A DNA stretch of 12,531 bases from Bacteroidales bacterium (GTDB lineage: Bacteria; Bacteroidota; Bacteroidia; Bacteroidales; 4484-276), in NCBI GenBank assembly GCA_018400545.1, contig JAGYLT010000036.1, positions 1-12,531 on the forward strand, written 5' to 3'. The position numbers and the translations under genes were made by a program. Shown piece by piece: positions 1 to 6,308 of this stretch. The notes under the pieces are model-generated. The model had not been told where the DNA came from. It made no database searches and was given only the letters and a program-made list of their open reading frames with translations. Numbering within the stretch: position 1 is the first letter of the stretch; each line of letters begins with the position of its first letter.

Positions 1-1248
1 CTAATTTCAGCCATTCTCAACCTGTTGATTGCTATTGTGATCTCGAGGTTTCTCGGCCCTGAAGGAAAAGGCCAGCAAGGGTTAATCATTACAACCATTG
101 CCTACATTCTGGTATTTGCAAATTTGATGGGGGGCGGAGCAATCGTTTATCTCACACCACGACATCATTTTTCAGCCATTCTTTTACCGGCTTACATTTG
201 GTCGGTGCTTACCGGGAGTATTTTCGCCCTTGCACTTTATTTATTCAACCTGGTTGATGCTGAATTTGTTTTGCATATTTGTGTTTTATCCGTTATCAAC
301 GCATTTACCTCCGTTAATTCTTCCATTCTTATTGGTAGGGAAAAAATAGCACCATCCAACTTTGTCGCACTTGTTCAGCCGCTGTTTATCGGGATATCAC
401 TCGTGGTTTTCTTTTTCATCCGGGGCGAAAACACCATTCAATCGTACATCACTTCATTGTATTTTGCATTCATAGCTTCGTATGTGGTAAGTGTTTTTTA
501 CCTGGTAAAATTTGCAGGTCAATTTAAGTTTCTGGCCATATCATCCTATTTCCTGGTTATTAAACAAATGCTCAGATATGGCATTCTCAATCAGCTTGCC
601 CATATTTTCCAACTTCTGAGCTTCAGGATGAGCTTCTATTGGCTGGAGCAGATTTATTCTGAAGCCGAGGTAGGCGTATATTCAAATGGAACCTCGCTGG
701 TAGAATCCATTTGGCTGATCAGTCGTAGCATTAGTATGGTACAATACGCACGGATTTCAAACACGACGGATAAGGACTATGCCCAAAGAATTACCGTCAA
801 CCTCACCTTTGCGGCGCTAATATTAAGCTTGATCCTGTTGGTTGTTCTTGTTATTTTGCCTGCGGAATTGTTTGTTTGGATTTACGGAGATGGTTTTTCC
901 GAGGTTGGCTTGGTAATTCAGAGCCTGGCACCGGGAGTTTTGTTTTTCAATATTGCCCTTATCGTGGGGCATTATTTTTCAGGAACCGGCAAATATCACG
1001 TCAATACCATCGCATCGTTCACGGGACTAATCATTTCTGTAATCCTCTTTGGCATTATGATTCCTGAATTTGGAATAACAGGTGCCGGTTGGGCTACAAG
1101 TATTTCTTATGTTCTTACTTCCGTGATAGTTTTGATATGGTTCCAGTATGAAGCAAAACTCAGACTCACTGATTATTTTCCTTCGGCCGGAGAGTTCAGC
1201 GAAATTAAATTGGCCATCCGTGAGCATTTTAGCAAGAAGCACAAATAA
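1..1248 (+). CDS. Polysaccharide flippase, Wzx-like (5' end cut by window)
   Basis: Integral membrane protein of the MATE/MVF flippase superfamily, the group that moves undecaprenyl-linked oligosaccharides across the inner membrane for surface polysaccharide assembly. The frame is open from base 1, upstream of the first internal start-like TTG at 25, and the N-terminal motif SRFLGPEGKG directly follows a hydrophobic helix. In this family that motif sits near the end of helix 1, so only a short N-terminal piece is missing. About 415 residues are visible with roughly a dozen hydrophobic segments, for example around residues 20-45, 55-80, 120-140, 145-165, 260-285, 300-320 and 330-380 of the visible part, and a short basic tail. 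Length and layout fit a normal flippase. It converges on the OmpA gene, with a shared terminator directly after its stop. Substrate cannot be told from sequence; polysaccharide genes are expected upstream of the window. Confidence 0.85.
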   Translation, partial: LISAILNLLIAIVISRFLGPEGKGQQGLIITTIAYILVFANLMGGGAIVYLTPRHHFSAILLPAYIWSVLTGSIFALALYLFNLVDAEFVLHICVLSVINAFTSVNSSILIGREKIAPSNFVALVQPLFIGISLVVFFFIRGENTIQSYITSLYFAFIASYVVSVFYLVKFAGQFKFLAISSYFLVIKQMLRYGILNQLAHIFQLLSFRMSFYWLEQIYSEAEVGVYSNGTSLVESIWLISRSISMVQYARISNTTDKDYAQRITVNLTFAALILSLILLVVLVILPAELFVWIYGDGFSEVGLVIQSLAPGVLFFNIALIVGHYFSGTGKYHVNTIASFTGLIISVILFGIMIPEFGITGAGWATSISYVLTSVIVLIWFQYEAKLRLTDYFPSAGEFSEIKLAIREHFSKKHK

Positions 1249-1277
1249 AAAGAGCAGTCCGGCTGAACTGCTCTTTT
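1248..1277. terminator. Bidirectional intrinsic terminator
   Basis: Perfect inverted repeat with 11-base arms, aaaagagcagt at 1248-1258 and actgctctttt at 1267-1277, and an 8-base loop. The left arm begins at the last base of the flippase stop codon. Read on the minus strand, the stem is followed by a T-rich run (complement of 1241-1250), 20 bases after the OmpA stop. It therefore serves both convergent genes. Confidence 0.85.
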
Positions 1278-1296
1278 CTGAAATTATCCTTACAAT

Positions 1297-2673
1297 TTAG
1301 TTATCTTCTTCAATCAGTTTTATTTCAACCCTTCTGTTTTCGGCTCTGCCTTCTGGTGTGTCATTTGGAGCAATCGGATTCTTTTCGCCAAATCCGCCAG
1401 CTTCAAGCCTGTTAGAATCAATTCCTTTTGATACAAAATAATCTTTCACAGCACTTGCCCTGTCTTTTGATAAATGGAGGTTGAAATCGTCTGGTCCGGT
1501 GTTATCAGTGTATCCATAAATCGTAAACCTTGCTTCGGGGTATTCTTTCATAATATCAAGAATGACATCAAGTTTATCAAATGAAGTTCCTTTGATTTCA
1601 GCACTGGAAGTAGCAAACTGGATTTCCTTTGCATTAAAATTAATTGTTTCTACAACAACTTCCTCTATTACAGGTGGCGGTGGTGGTAATGGGCAGCCGT
1701 TGTTTCCTGCCGGGCCAACTTCCTGTGGGCACTCATCCAGATTATCCGGAATTCCATCACCATCTGTATCCGGGCATCCATCAAAACGAACTTCACCTGC
1801 TACATCAGGACATTTGTCATTTTTATCAATTACTCCATCACCATCTGAATCAGGACAACCATTATTTTCTATACTGCCTGGTTCATTCGGACATTCATCA
1901 TCTTTATCAGGAACCCCGTCTGAGTCTGTATCGGGGCAACCATTAAATTCAGCCAATCCGGCCTCGTTGGGGCATGCATCTTCTGAATCCTGTATGCCGT
2001 CCAGGTCGGAATCAGGACAGCCATCAAACTCTTCAAGGCCGGCCACTTCAGGACATAAATCCTTTTTATCTGCAATGCCATCACCATCTGTATCTTTAAA
2101 TTTACCAAAACGGATGACCAATCCAATCGAGTAGTGCATGTAATCATCAAACTCCCAGTTATAATCGTAGGCTCCCTGGAAATTTACACCAAATTGCTGC
2201 CAGGGCCAGAAATTTATTCCAATGCCCATTGAACTTGACAAATACGTAACTTCATCAATCTGGCTACCATTCATGCCCAGAAACAGATACGGATCAATAC
2301 GACAGCCATCAGGAAGTATGTAGCCATTGGCAAACTTGTACTCAAGTTGAACTCCGTATTTCATAAATTTATCAGAGTTGACTGTGCGCTCTAAAGGCAC
2401 GGTATTCATCTTTTGAGGATCGACTTTTACCACAGCAAGCAAGGCTGAAGCATTAAACGATGGATTAATATATCTTCCCAGACGCATCATTCCAGGACGG
2501 TGTTTACCCATCCAGTTCGCATCTGAAAATTGATCCCCAAAACCTCTTGGAATTACATTAAAATCCACATAATTGGTACTCACCCCGAATAACCATGGAT
2601 AATCAGTGGATTGAGCTTTTGATACAGGGCTCAACACTAAAATGGCAAATAAAATTAGTAATAATTTTCTCAT
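1297..2673 (-). CDS. OmpA-family outer membrane protein with TSP3 repeats
   Basis: Outer-membrane protein anchored to peptidoglycan. The chosen start (458 residues) puts a signal peptide, MRKLLLILFAILVLSPVSKA, at the N terminus; the frame stays open 23 codons further upstream, but that extension would bury the signal. Layout from this start: signal 1-20; a probable N-terminal beta-barrel with alternating aromatic strands at about 25-190; five thrombospondin type 3 calcium-binding repeats at 194-328; a proline-rich hinge at about 328-340; and an OmpA C-terminal domain at about 345-453. In the last, Asp390 and Arg405 have the same 15-residue spacing as the E. coli OmpA pair (Asp271, Arg286) that binds diaminopimelate. 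It is monocistronic between a terminator and a divergent promoter region. Proteins of this build are common and often abundant in Bacteroidota; a role in envelope stability is inferred. Confidence 0.93.
   Translation of the reverse strand: MRKLLLILFAILVLSPVSKAQSTDYPWLFGVSTNYVDFNVIPRGFGDQFSDANWMGKHRPGMMRLGRYINPSFNASALLAVVKVDPQKMNTVPLERTVNSDKFMKYGVQLEYKFANGYILPDGCRIDPYLFLGMNGSQIDEVTYLSSSMGIGINFWPWQQFGVNFQGAYDYNWEFDDYMHYSIGLVIRFGKFKDTDGDGIADKKDLCPEVAGLEEFDGCPDSDLDGIQDSEDACPNEAGLAEFNGCPDTDSDGVPDKDDECPNEPGSIENNGCPDSDGDGVIDKNDKCPDVAGEVRFDGCPDTDGDGIPDNLDECPQEVGPAGNNGCPLPPPPPVIEEVVVETINFNAKEIQFATSSAEIKGTSFDKLDVILDIMKEYPEARFTIYGYTDNTGPDDFNLHLSKDRASAVKDYFVSKGIDSNRLEAGGFGEKNPIAPNDTPEGRAENRRVEIKLIEEDN
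1690..2094 (-). repeat. Five in-frame 81-bp units encoding TSP3 repeats
   Basis: Five consecutive units of exactly 27 codons inside the OmpA-family gene. Each starts with a D-x-D-x-D-G calcium loop and ends with a G-C-P triplet, with one more Cys in the middle. The first and last units share DTDGDGI. The protein periodicity is strict although the DNA of the units has diverged. It forms the elongated calcium-binding spacer between barrel and peptidoglycan domain. Confidence 0.9.
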
Positions 2674-2973
2674 ACGTTTAGCTTTTAATAAGAACAAAAT
2701 AAAATTAGCGTTTAGGCTTTCTAAACTCGCATTGTCTAACACAAAAAGGAAATTATTGTTCTCCTAAAAAATGTAAATAACATTTTTTCACAATAAACAC
2801 AACAAGAAGTCTTTATATCAGAAATCCTGGAAAACTGTTAAATATTTTCATGTTAATAACAGGTATTTTCATATTGATGGAGATAATTAAACTTACAGGG
2901 GATCCTCATTTTTAATCCTCGATAATCAGGGAAAATCAGGGAAAAGGATTTAGCTTTGCAAAAACCATTTAAT
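2674..2973. other. Divergent intergenic region (OmpA / FRG), about 300 bases
   Basis: No coding region or RNA gene seen. It is AT-rich and must hold the promoters of both flanking genes. Two copies of tattttcat (2843-2851 and 2864-2872) start 21 bases apart, and a tandem 10-base repeat aatcagggaa lies at 2924-2943. No convincing -33/-7 pair was found for the OmpA gene. Part of the OmpA-proximal side (2674-2742) stays open in the OmpA frame but is judged untranslated. Confidence 0.5.
2951..2958 (+). promoter_or_regulatory. Candidate -7 box for the FRG gene
   Basis: TAGCTTTG matches the Bacteroidota -7 consensus TAnnTTTG in all fixed positions and would place transcription start a few bases before the ATG at 2974. 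No TTG is seen at the -33 distance, so the call is weak. An alternative reading is that aaaagga at 2942-2948 is a ribosome binding site for a TTG start at 2956. Confidence 0.3.
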
Positions 2974-3768
2974 ATGGACTTGAAAAAGGAATTTAACCCC
3001 GGTAGCTGGACTGATCTTCAGGAAATATTATTCCATGATTCCTACAGCAGCAAGATCGATCGGATTCGGTCGCCATACATTTATCGCGGACTTTCGAATT
3101 TTAATTATCCGCTGGAGACATCTTTGATAAGGCTTGGCGGGAGTTTCAGAATGCTGGAATTTCATCTCCTGAGAAACTTTAAAAAATATTCACACCAGCC
3201 TGATGCTATCAATAATACCGACTGGGACTGGCTGGCGCTGGCGCAGCATCATGGTTTGCCCACAAGATTGCTCGACTGGACTTATTCACCTTATGTGGCC
3301 TTGCATTTTGCCACAGCAGAACTTGATAAATTTGACCGCGACGGCATTATCTGGGCATTGAAATATGAGGCCCTGATGGATTATCTGCCTGAAAAGCTTG
3401 GCTGTGAATTGCGCAGAGTAGGGTCCAACAGTTTCACAAGTGCGATGCTGAACAATGTGTATAAAAATCTTGGTGAGCTATCGGACGAAGAGATGGAATT
3501 TGCTGTGGCATTTGAATCACCATCATTGGATAACCGCATTGTGAATCAGTTTGCGATTTTTACGTTTATGTCGCATGCAGCAAGTTTACTGGACAAGTGG
3601 CTGGAAGATAAACCGGATCTTTATTTCAGAATACGGATACCTGCCGGGATGAAATGGGAGATCAGGGATAAACTGGATCAGGTAAATATCAACGAGCGTG
3701 TTTTATTCCCGGGTTTCGACGGGTTATCGAAGTGGCTGAAGCGGCATTATTCCCCAAAAACCAAATAA
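2974..3768 (+). CDS. FRG domain protein
   Basis: Standalone FRG-domain protein of 264 residues from the ATG; a TTG six codons upstream (2956) with a purine-rich stretch 7 bases before it is a possible alternative start. The family hallmarks are present: the Y-R-G-L motif at about residues 37-40, which gives the domain its name, and the core block AQHHGLPTRLLDW with following SPYVALHFAT at about 90-114. A later block around NQFAIFTFMSHAA also fits. No signal peptide or membrane helix is seen, so it should be cytoplasmic. FRG domains have been proposed, from comparative genomics, to have an ADP-ribosyltransferase-like fold and to act as effectors in conflict or stress systems; activity is not demonstrated by this sequence. 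There is no obvious partner gene: OmpA is divergent upstream and the GYD gene is convergent downstream. Confidence 0.85.
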   Translation: MDLKKEFNPGSWTDLQEILFHDSYSSKIDRIRSPYIYRGLSNFNYPLETSLIRLGGSFRMLEFHLLRNFKKYSHQPDAINNTDWDWLALAQHHGLPTRLLDWTYSPYVALHFATAELDKFDRDGIIWALKYEALMDYLPEKLGCELRRVGSNSFTSAMLNNVYKNLGELSDEEMEFAVAFESPSLDNRIVNQFAIFTFMSHAASLLDKWLEDKPDLYFRIRIPAGMKWEIRDKLDQVNINERVLFPGFDGLSKWLKRHYSPKTK

Positions 3769-3770
3769 AA

Positions 3771-3797
3771 TCCCCGCCAGGAAATTCCTAACGGGGA
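3771..3797. terminator. Terminator between FRG and GYD genes
   Basis: Symmetric hairpin: tccccg pairs with cgggga, then a CC/AA internal loop, then aggaa pairs with ttcct around a single central base. It starts 2 bases after the FRG stop and lies 24 bases past the full-length GYD stop. On the minus strand it is followed by ttttattt, so it is a good terminator for the GYD gene and a weaker one for FRG. Confidence 0.65.
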
Positions 3798-3821
3798 GTA
3801 AAATCTTCAATTCAGGCCGAT

Positions 3822-4117
3822 TTAAATTTCATCAGTAAGCTCCAGGAAACGCTTGTACTGAATGGCCAGCATACTTTTGGCATGCAGGGCACCATTCGCC
3901 TGGCTTATCATCGAAACTTTGGCGGCGGTTTCCGATCCGGGGCTTCATAAATATCTATGAAATCATATTCGCCCAGAATGGCGTAATGCGCCAGGAACTT
4001 TACTTCCGGGCACTTTTCCTTTACCTGTTCCAGCCAGTTGCGACCCTGGCGTTCGCGGTTTTTCATTTCAAATGAAAGGTCTGTTGATAGTTTTGTAAAA
4101 AGCATGTAAGTCTGCAT
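3822..4117 (-). pseudogene. GYD domain protein, apparently frameshifted
   Basis: The uninterrupted frame (3908-4117) gives only 69 residues: a good GYD-domain N-terminal half with the signature block LGEYDFIDIYEAPD, followed by an aberrant tail. In the next frame the family's expected continuation, ETAAKVSMISQANGALHAKS, begins at base 3932 and runs to a TAA at 3822-3824. Between the GAT of EAPD (3937-3935) and that GAA only two bases lie, so one base appears to be missing (for example a Pro codon reduced to two bases). With one base restored the product is 98 residues, the usual GYD length. Start is well supported by aggagg 5 bases upstream of the ATG. GYD proteins are small and of unknown function. 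The defect could be a true mutation or a sequencing/assembly error; good conservation on both sides of the break favours a recent event or an error. Confidence 0.85.
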
Positions 4118-4122
4118 ATTTA

Positions 4123-4128
4123 CCTCCT
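4123..4128 (-). promoter_or_regulatory. Strong ribosome binding site of the GYD gene
   Basis: The minus strand reads aggagg, 5 bases before the ATG at 4117. It is the clearest Shine-Dalgarno sequence in a window where most starts have none, and it fixes the start. A box TATCTTCG (minus, 4153-4160) is a 7 of 8 match to TAnnTTTG, but no properly spaced -33 TTG was found. Confidence 0.7.
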
Positions 4129-4190
4129 GTTTTTATTGGTTATTTCAAAACCCGAAGATACAAAAAAAAAGTTGGATGCCACGCATGCAA

Positions 4191-4246
4191 AAGAAAAATA
4201 AGCCACGAATGCACGAATGGAAAATGTAATTCGTGCATTGGTGGCT
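4191..4246 (-). terminator. REP-like long hairpin, terminator of the channel operon
   Basis: Arms 4201-4218 and 4229-4246 pair over 17 of 18 positions (agccac with gtggct, one G/G mismatch, then aatgcacgaat with attcgtgcatt) around a 10-base loop. On the minus strand the stem begins 2 bases after the channel stop and is followed by tatttttctttt. The arm contains acgaatgcacgaat, a motif style I associate with dispersed repeats in Bacteroidota genomes; a partial copy (gccacgcatgc) lies at 4178-4188. Confidence 0.7.
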
Positions 4247-4248
4247 GT

Positions 4249-5319
4249 TTAACTTCCAATCCTTAGCATCCGGCCTTCTTTCACGCCGAACAGCTTTTCG
4301 ATTTCCTTCTTGGTGGTGCCGTCGGCCACGATGATGATGTAATCTCCTTTTTCGATCGTATCTTTTTCGCCCGGGTTTTTGATCAGTTCATACTCCGAAC
4401 CGGTCTTTTTTGAAATCCCCAGCAGGATGGCATTGTGCTCCTTTTTGAGGGTGATGAATGTATCCAGGCAGTTGCTCGAAAGAAAGGGATTTTTTTCATC
4501 CACTTTAAATTCGAACATATCGCTCGCATCGCTGCTGTCGGATGTGGTGAGCAGGTCTTCGGTTAGTTTGGCCACATCGGGTTCGAAAACAAAGCTGGCG
4601 ATGAGCTTGGAACTGATATCCTTTTCCGGGATCACATAAGTGGCACCCGCGCTGTAAAAGGTTTCTTTCAGTTCGGTATTGGAAAGGTAGGCCACCACAT
4701 TCACGCCCCTGAAATGTTTCCGCAAATTGATGAGGTAAACCAGAGCCTTCGAGTCGTCGGGAAGATTGATAAACAATGAAACAGACTTTTTGATATTTGT
4801 TTTTTCAAGGGCTTCCATACTGGTAGTCTCACCGAAATACACAAATACGTTTTCACCATACAACTCTTTCACAATGTCCACATTGCTCTTATTATTGGTG
4901 ATGACGGCCAGCTTTTGCCCGGCACTGAAAATCTCGTCGGCAATGAGTTTTCCGAAATCACTCCAACCAACCAAAATCACATGATTGGCGAAATTGGTGC
5001 CAAACTGACCCAGTTTTTTCTTTTCCATATACTGTTGAATTTTACTGCTTATTTGACCAATAACATAACTTAAAACGCCCAGGCTGAACAGGATCAGCAC
5101 CAGGCTTATTATTTTCCCGGTGGTTGTAACCGGGTAAGAATCGCCATAGCCCACGGTAGTTAGCGTGACGATAGAATACCAGAATGCGTCGAACAGGGTT
5201 TTGATGGAACTGCCTTCCGCATCTTTTTCCACTTGAAGGATCGCCGAAAGAAGGAAGATAAAAAAAACCACGGCTGCAAGAATCTGCAGGGTGGTGCGTA
5301 TAGTTTTCTTATTCATCAT
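4249..5319 (-). CDS. Two-helix K+ channel with RCK (TrkA-N/TrkA-C) domain
   Basis: Inner-membrane potassium channel subunit of 356 residues. TM1 spans about residues 9-29, a pore loop with the selectivity filter TTVGYGD sits at 54-60, and TM2 spans about 69-92. A cytoplasmic RCK N-terminal Rossmann domain covers about 112-245. Its glycine motif GWSDFG (118-123) is of the GWS type found in MthK rather than the classical GxGxxG. A TrkA-C domain covers about 268-348. This is the MthK-like build: tetrameric pore gated by a ring of RCK domains binding ions or nucleotides. The gene is last in the polyamine/DUF350 operon, 6 bases after the SpeD-like stop, and ends at a hairpin terminator. Cytoplasmic polyamines are known to block some K+ channel pores, so a functional link with the upstream enzymes is possible but inferred. 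A second Met directly follows the first (5316). Confidence 0.9.
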   Translation of the reverse strand: MMNKKTIRTTLQILAAVVFFIFLLSAILQVEKDAEGSSIKTLFDAFWYSIVTLTTVGYGDSYPVTTTGKIISLVLILFSLGVLSYVIGQISSKIQQYMEKKKLGQFGTNFANHVILVGWSDFGKLIADEIFSAGQKLAVITNNKSNVDIVKELYGENVFVYFGETTSMEALEKTNIKKSVSLFINLPDDSKALVYLINLRKHFRGVNVVAYLSNTELKETFYSAGATYVIPEKDISSKLIASFVFEPDVAKLTEDLLTTSDSSDASDMFEFKVDEKNPFLSSNCLDTFITLKKEHNAILLGISKKTGSEYELIKNPGEKDTIEKGDYIIIVADGTTKKEIEKLFGVKEGRMLRIGS

Positions 5320-5325
5320 GTATGA

Positions 5326-5616
5326 TTATTCATTTACAACCAGCTTTTTAAGCTGTTCCACAAATGCTTCATTTTTTTGCCTGTTGCAACTGCTGATCTC
5401 AATGTAGGTTTTGTTTTCCTCGGGGAAGGAATGGACAGCGAGGTGACTCTCCGCCAGAATCCAAACTGCGGTGAAGCCGTCGGGCTGAAAGCGGTGTTCA
5501 ACCTTATCAAGCACCGTAAAGCCGGAGGAAGATAAAAGCCCTTCCATCAGGTCTTTCACCTGCTCAGGTAGCGTTTCCTGAATCCATCCGTGGTAATTGA
5601 ATATTTCCGCTTTCAT
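5326..5616 (-). CDS. Minimal S-adenosylmethionine decarboxylase-like protein
   Basis: SpeD-like pyruvoyl enzyme of only 96 residues that should convert S-adenosylmethionine to decarboxylated SAM, the aminopropyl donor. The block HRFQPDGFTAVWILAESH shows the self-cleavage site Glu56-Ser57, with Ser57 becoming the pyruvoyl group. His62 and Cys77 lie 5 and 20 residues after that Ser, the same spacing as Ser63, His68 and Cys83 of the Thermotoga maritima enzyme (from memory). Thr49 stands where that enzyme has Ser55. The protein stops soon after the second helix and lacks the C-terminal tail of about 30 residues of ordinary bacterial SpeD, so it is a trimmed but apparently intact catalytic core. 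It follows the PIN toxin stop by 12 bases and precedes the K+ channel by 6. The expected partner, the membrane aminopropyltransferase, lies beyond the toxin-antitoxin pair. Confidence 0.85.
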   Translation of the reverse strand: MKAEIFNYHGWIQETLPEQVKDLMEGLLSSSGFTVLDKVEHRFQPDGFTAVWILAESHLAVHSFPEENKTYIEISSCNRQKNEAFVEQLKKLVVNE

Positions 5617-5628
5617 TTTTTGAATTTC

Positions 5629-6021
5629 TTAATTCAGTTCAATCAATTCCAAATTGGTTATTCTTTTGAAATCTTTTAAATTTAAAGTAGCCATTTTTAG
5701 ATTCAGTGATAAAGCAGTTGATGCAATAAGGATATCCTTAATACCAATGATCTTATTTTTTTGTAAAAGGTCCTTATAAATAGCTGCAGCGATATCAATC
5801 TCATTATTATTAATGAAAATAAATTCAAATTTACCAAGTAAGCTATCCCAGAATGCAACTTGATCCTGGTTGGCTCCACAGATGATTTCAAATTTGGTAA
5901 TTGCTGAAATTGCAAATTTGTATTTCTCGGAAAGCTTGTAAAATTCCGATTTTTCCTTTCTCTTTTTTCGGTAGTAGTCAATCAAGATTGAGGTATCTAT
6001 GCAAATAAGTTCTTTGTCCAT
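5629..6021 (-). CDS. PIN domain toxin, VapC-like
   Basis: A 130-residue PIN-domain protein, the usual VapC length. The acidic residues expected for the Mg2+-dependent RNase site are present: Asp9 in IDTSILIDYY, Glu45 in ITKFEIICG, Asp96 in GIKDILIAST and Asp117 in NLKDFKRI. As a VapC-like toxin it would cleave RNA, often a tRNA, when its antitoxin is lost; the exact target cannot be predicted. Its start overlaps the end of the antitoxin gene by 25 bases, typical of translational coupling. Two 60-base rows counted by hand (5761-5820 and 5881-5940) have about 27-30% G+C, against about 50-53% in two rows of the adjoining SpeD-like gene, pointing to a separate origin. All catalytic residues are intact, so it should be active. 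Confidence 0.88.
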   Translation of the reverse strand: MDKELICIDTSILIDYYRKKRKEKSEFYKLSEKYKFAISAITKFEIICGANQDQVAFWDSLLGKFEFIFINNNEIDIAAAIYKDLLQKNKIIGIKDILIASTALSLNLKMATLNLKDFKRITNLELIELN

Positions 6022-6245
6022 TTGTCAAAATCATTATTTATTTGCTTGTAACGAATTTCCTCTTCTTCAGTCATCACAGGTCCATTCAGGATCAATTGTC
6101 TAATTTCATCTGATTCATCCTGTTTTATTTTCTTACTGAGTGACTTATCGATTTCGTACTTGACCTGCAGTCTCTTGTTCTCAGGAAGCTGCTGAATCAG
6201 TTGAATAATCTGGTTTATATCAATATTAATGTTCAGTGTCATCAT
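5997..6245 (-). CDS. Antitoxin partner of the PIN toxin
   Basis: An 82-residue protein directly upstream of, and overlapping by 25 bases, the PIN toxin gene. No well-known DNA-binding fold is recognised with certainty. The N terminus (MTLNINIDINQIIQLIQQLP) is a short strand followed by a helix, resembling small Bacteroidota antitoxins paired with PIN proteins, and the charged C-terminal half (KKIKQDESDEIRQ onwards, ending with Trp and Phe) fits a flexible toxin-wrapping tail. The role is assigned from size, charge pattern and gene order. Two adjacent Met codons (6245 and 6242) are both possible starts. It lies 63 bases after the aminopropyltransferase stop, and that gap holds a palindrome and a promoter-like box, so the pair probably has its own autoregulated promoter. 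Confidence 0.7.
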   Translation of the reverse strand: MMTLNINIDINQIIQLIQQLPENKRLQVKYEIDKSLSKKIKQDESDEIRQLILNGPVMTEEEEIRYKQINNDFDKWTKNLFA

Positions 6246-6254
6246 GAAATAGTT

Positions 6255-6282
6255 TTCTCAAAATTAATAATTTTCAAGAGAA
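6255..6282 (-). promoter_or_regulatory. Candidate promoter/operator of the toxin-antitoxin pair
   Basis: Imperfect palindrome: ttctc, aaaatt, aat, aatttt, a caa bulge, gagaa. On the minus strand it contains TAATTTTG (6259-6266), a match to the -7 consensus TAnnTTTG in all fixed positions, placed just upstream of the antitoxin start. No -33 TTG at proper distance was seen. Overlap of a palindrome and a -7 box is what autoregulated antitoxin promoters look like; a weak terminator for the upstream gene is the alternative. Confidence 0.35.
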
Positions 6283-6308
6283 ATGATTTTTGGATTTAAA
6301 TATTGCAA

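Noticed and set aside
1690..2094. Possible CRISPR-like or DNA tandem array (81-base period)
   Set aside because: The period is in-frame protein repetition with diverged DNA, with no constant repeat and variable spacer pattern.
1562..2134. Long plus-strand open frame of 190 codons
   Set aside because: It lies antisense to the TSP3 repeat region and its Ser/Pro-rich periodic product simply mirrors the repeated codons of the OmpA gene.
2674..2742. Upstream extension of the OmpA gene to a Met at 2742
   Set aside because: It would add 23 residues in front of a clear signal peptide.
3908..4117. Treating the 69-residue GYD frame as a complete short gene
   Set aside because: The next frame continues the family consensus from the point where this one turns to an aberrant tail.
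4766..4984. Plus-strand open frame inside the channel gene
   Set aside because: Antisense to the well-conserved RCK domain, without a ribosome binding site or family resemblance.
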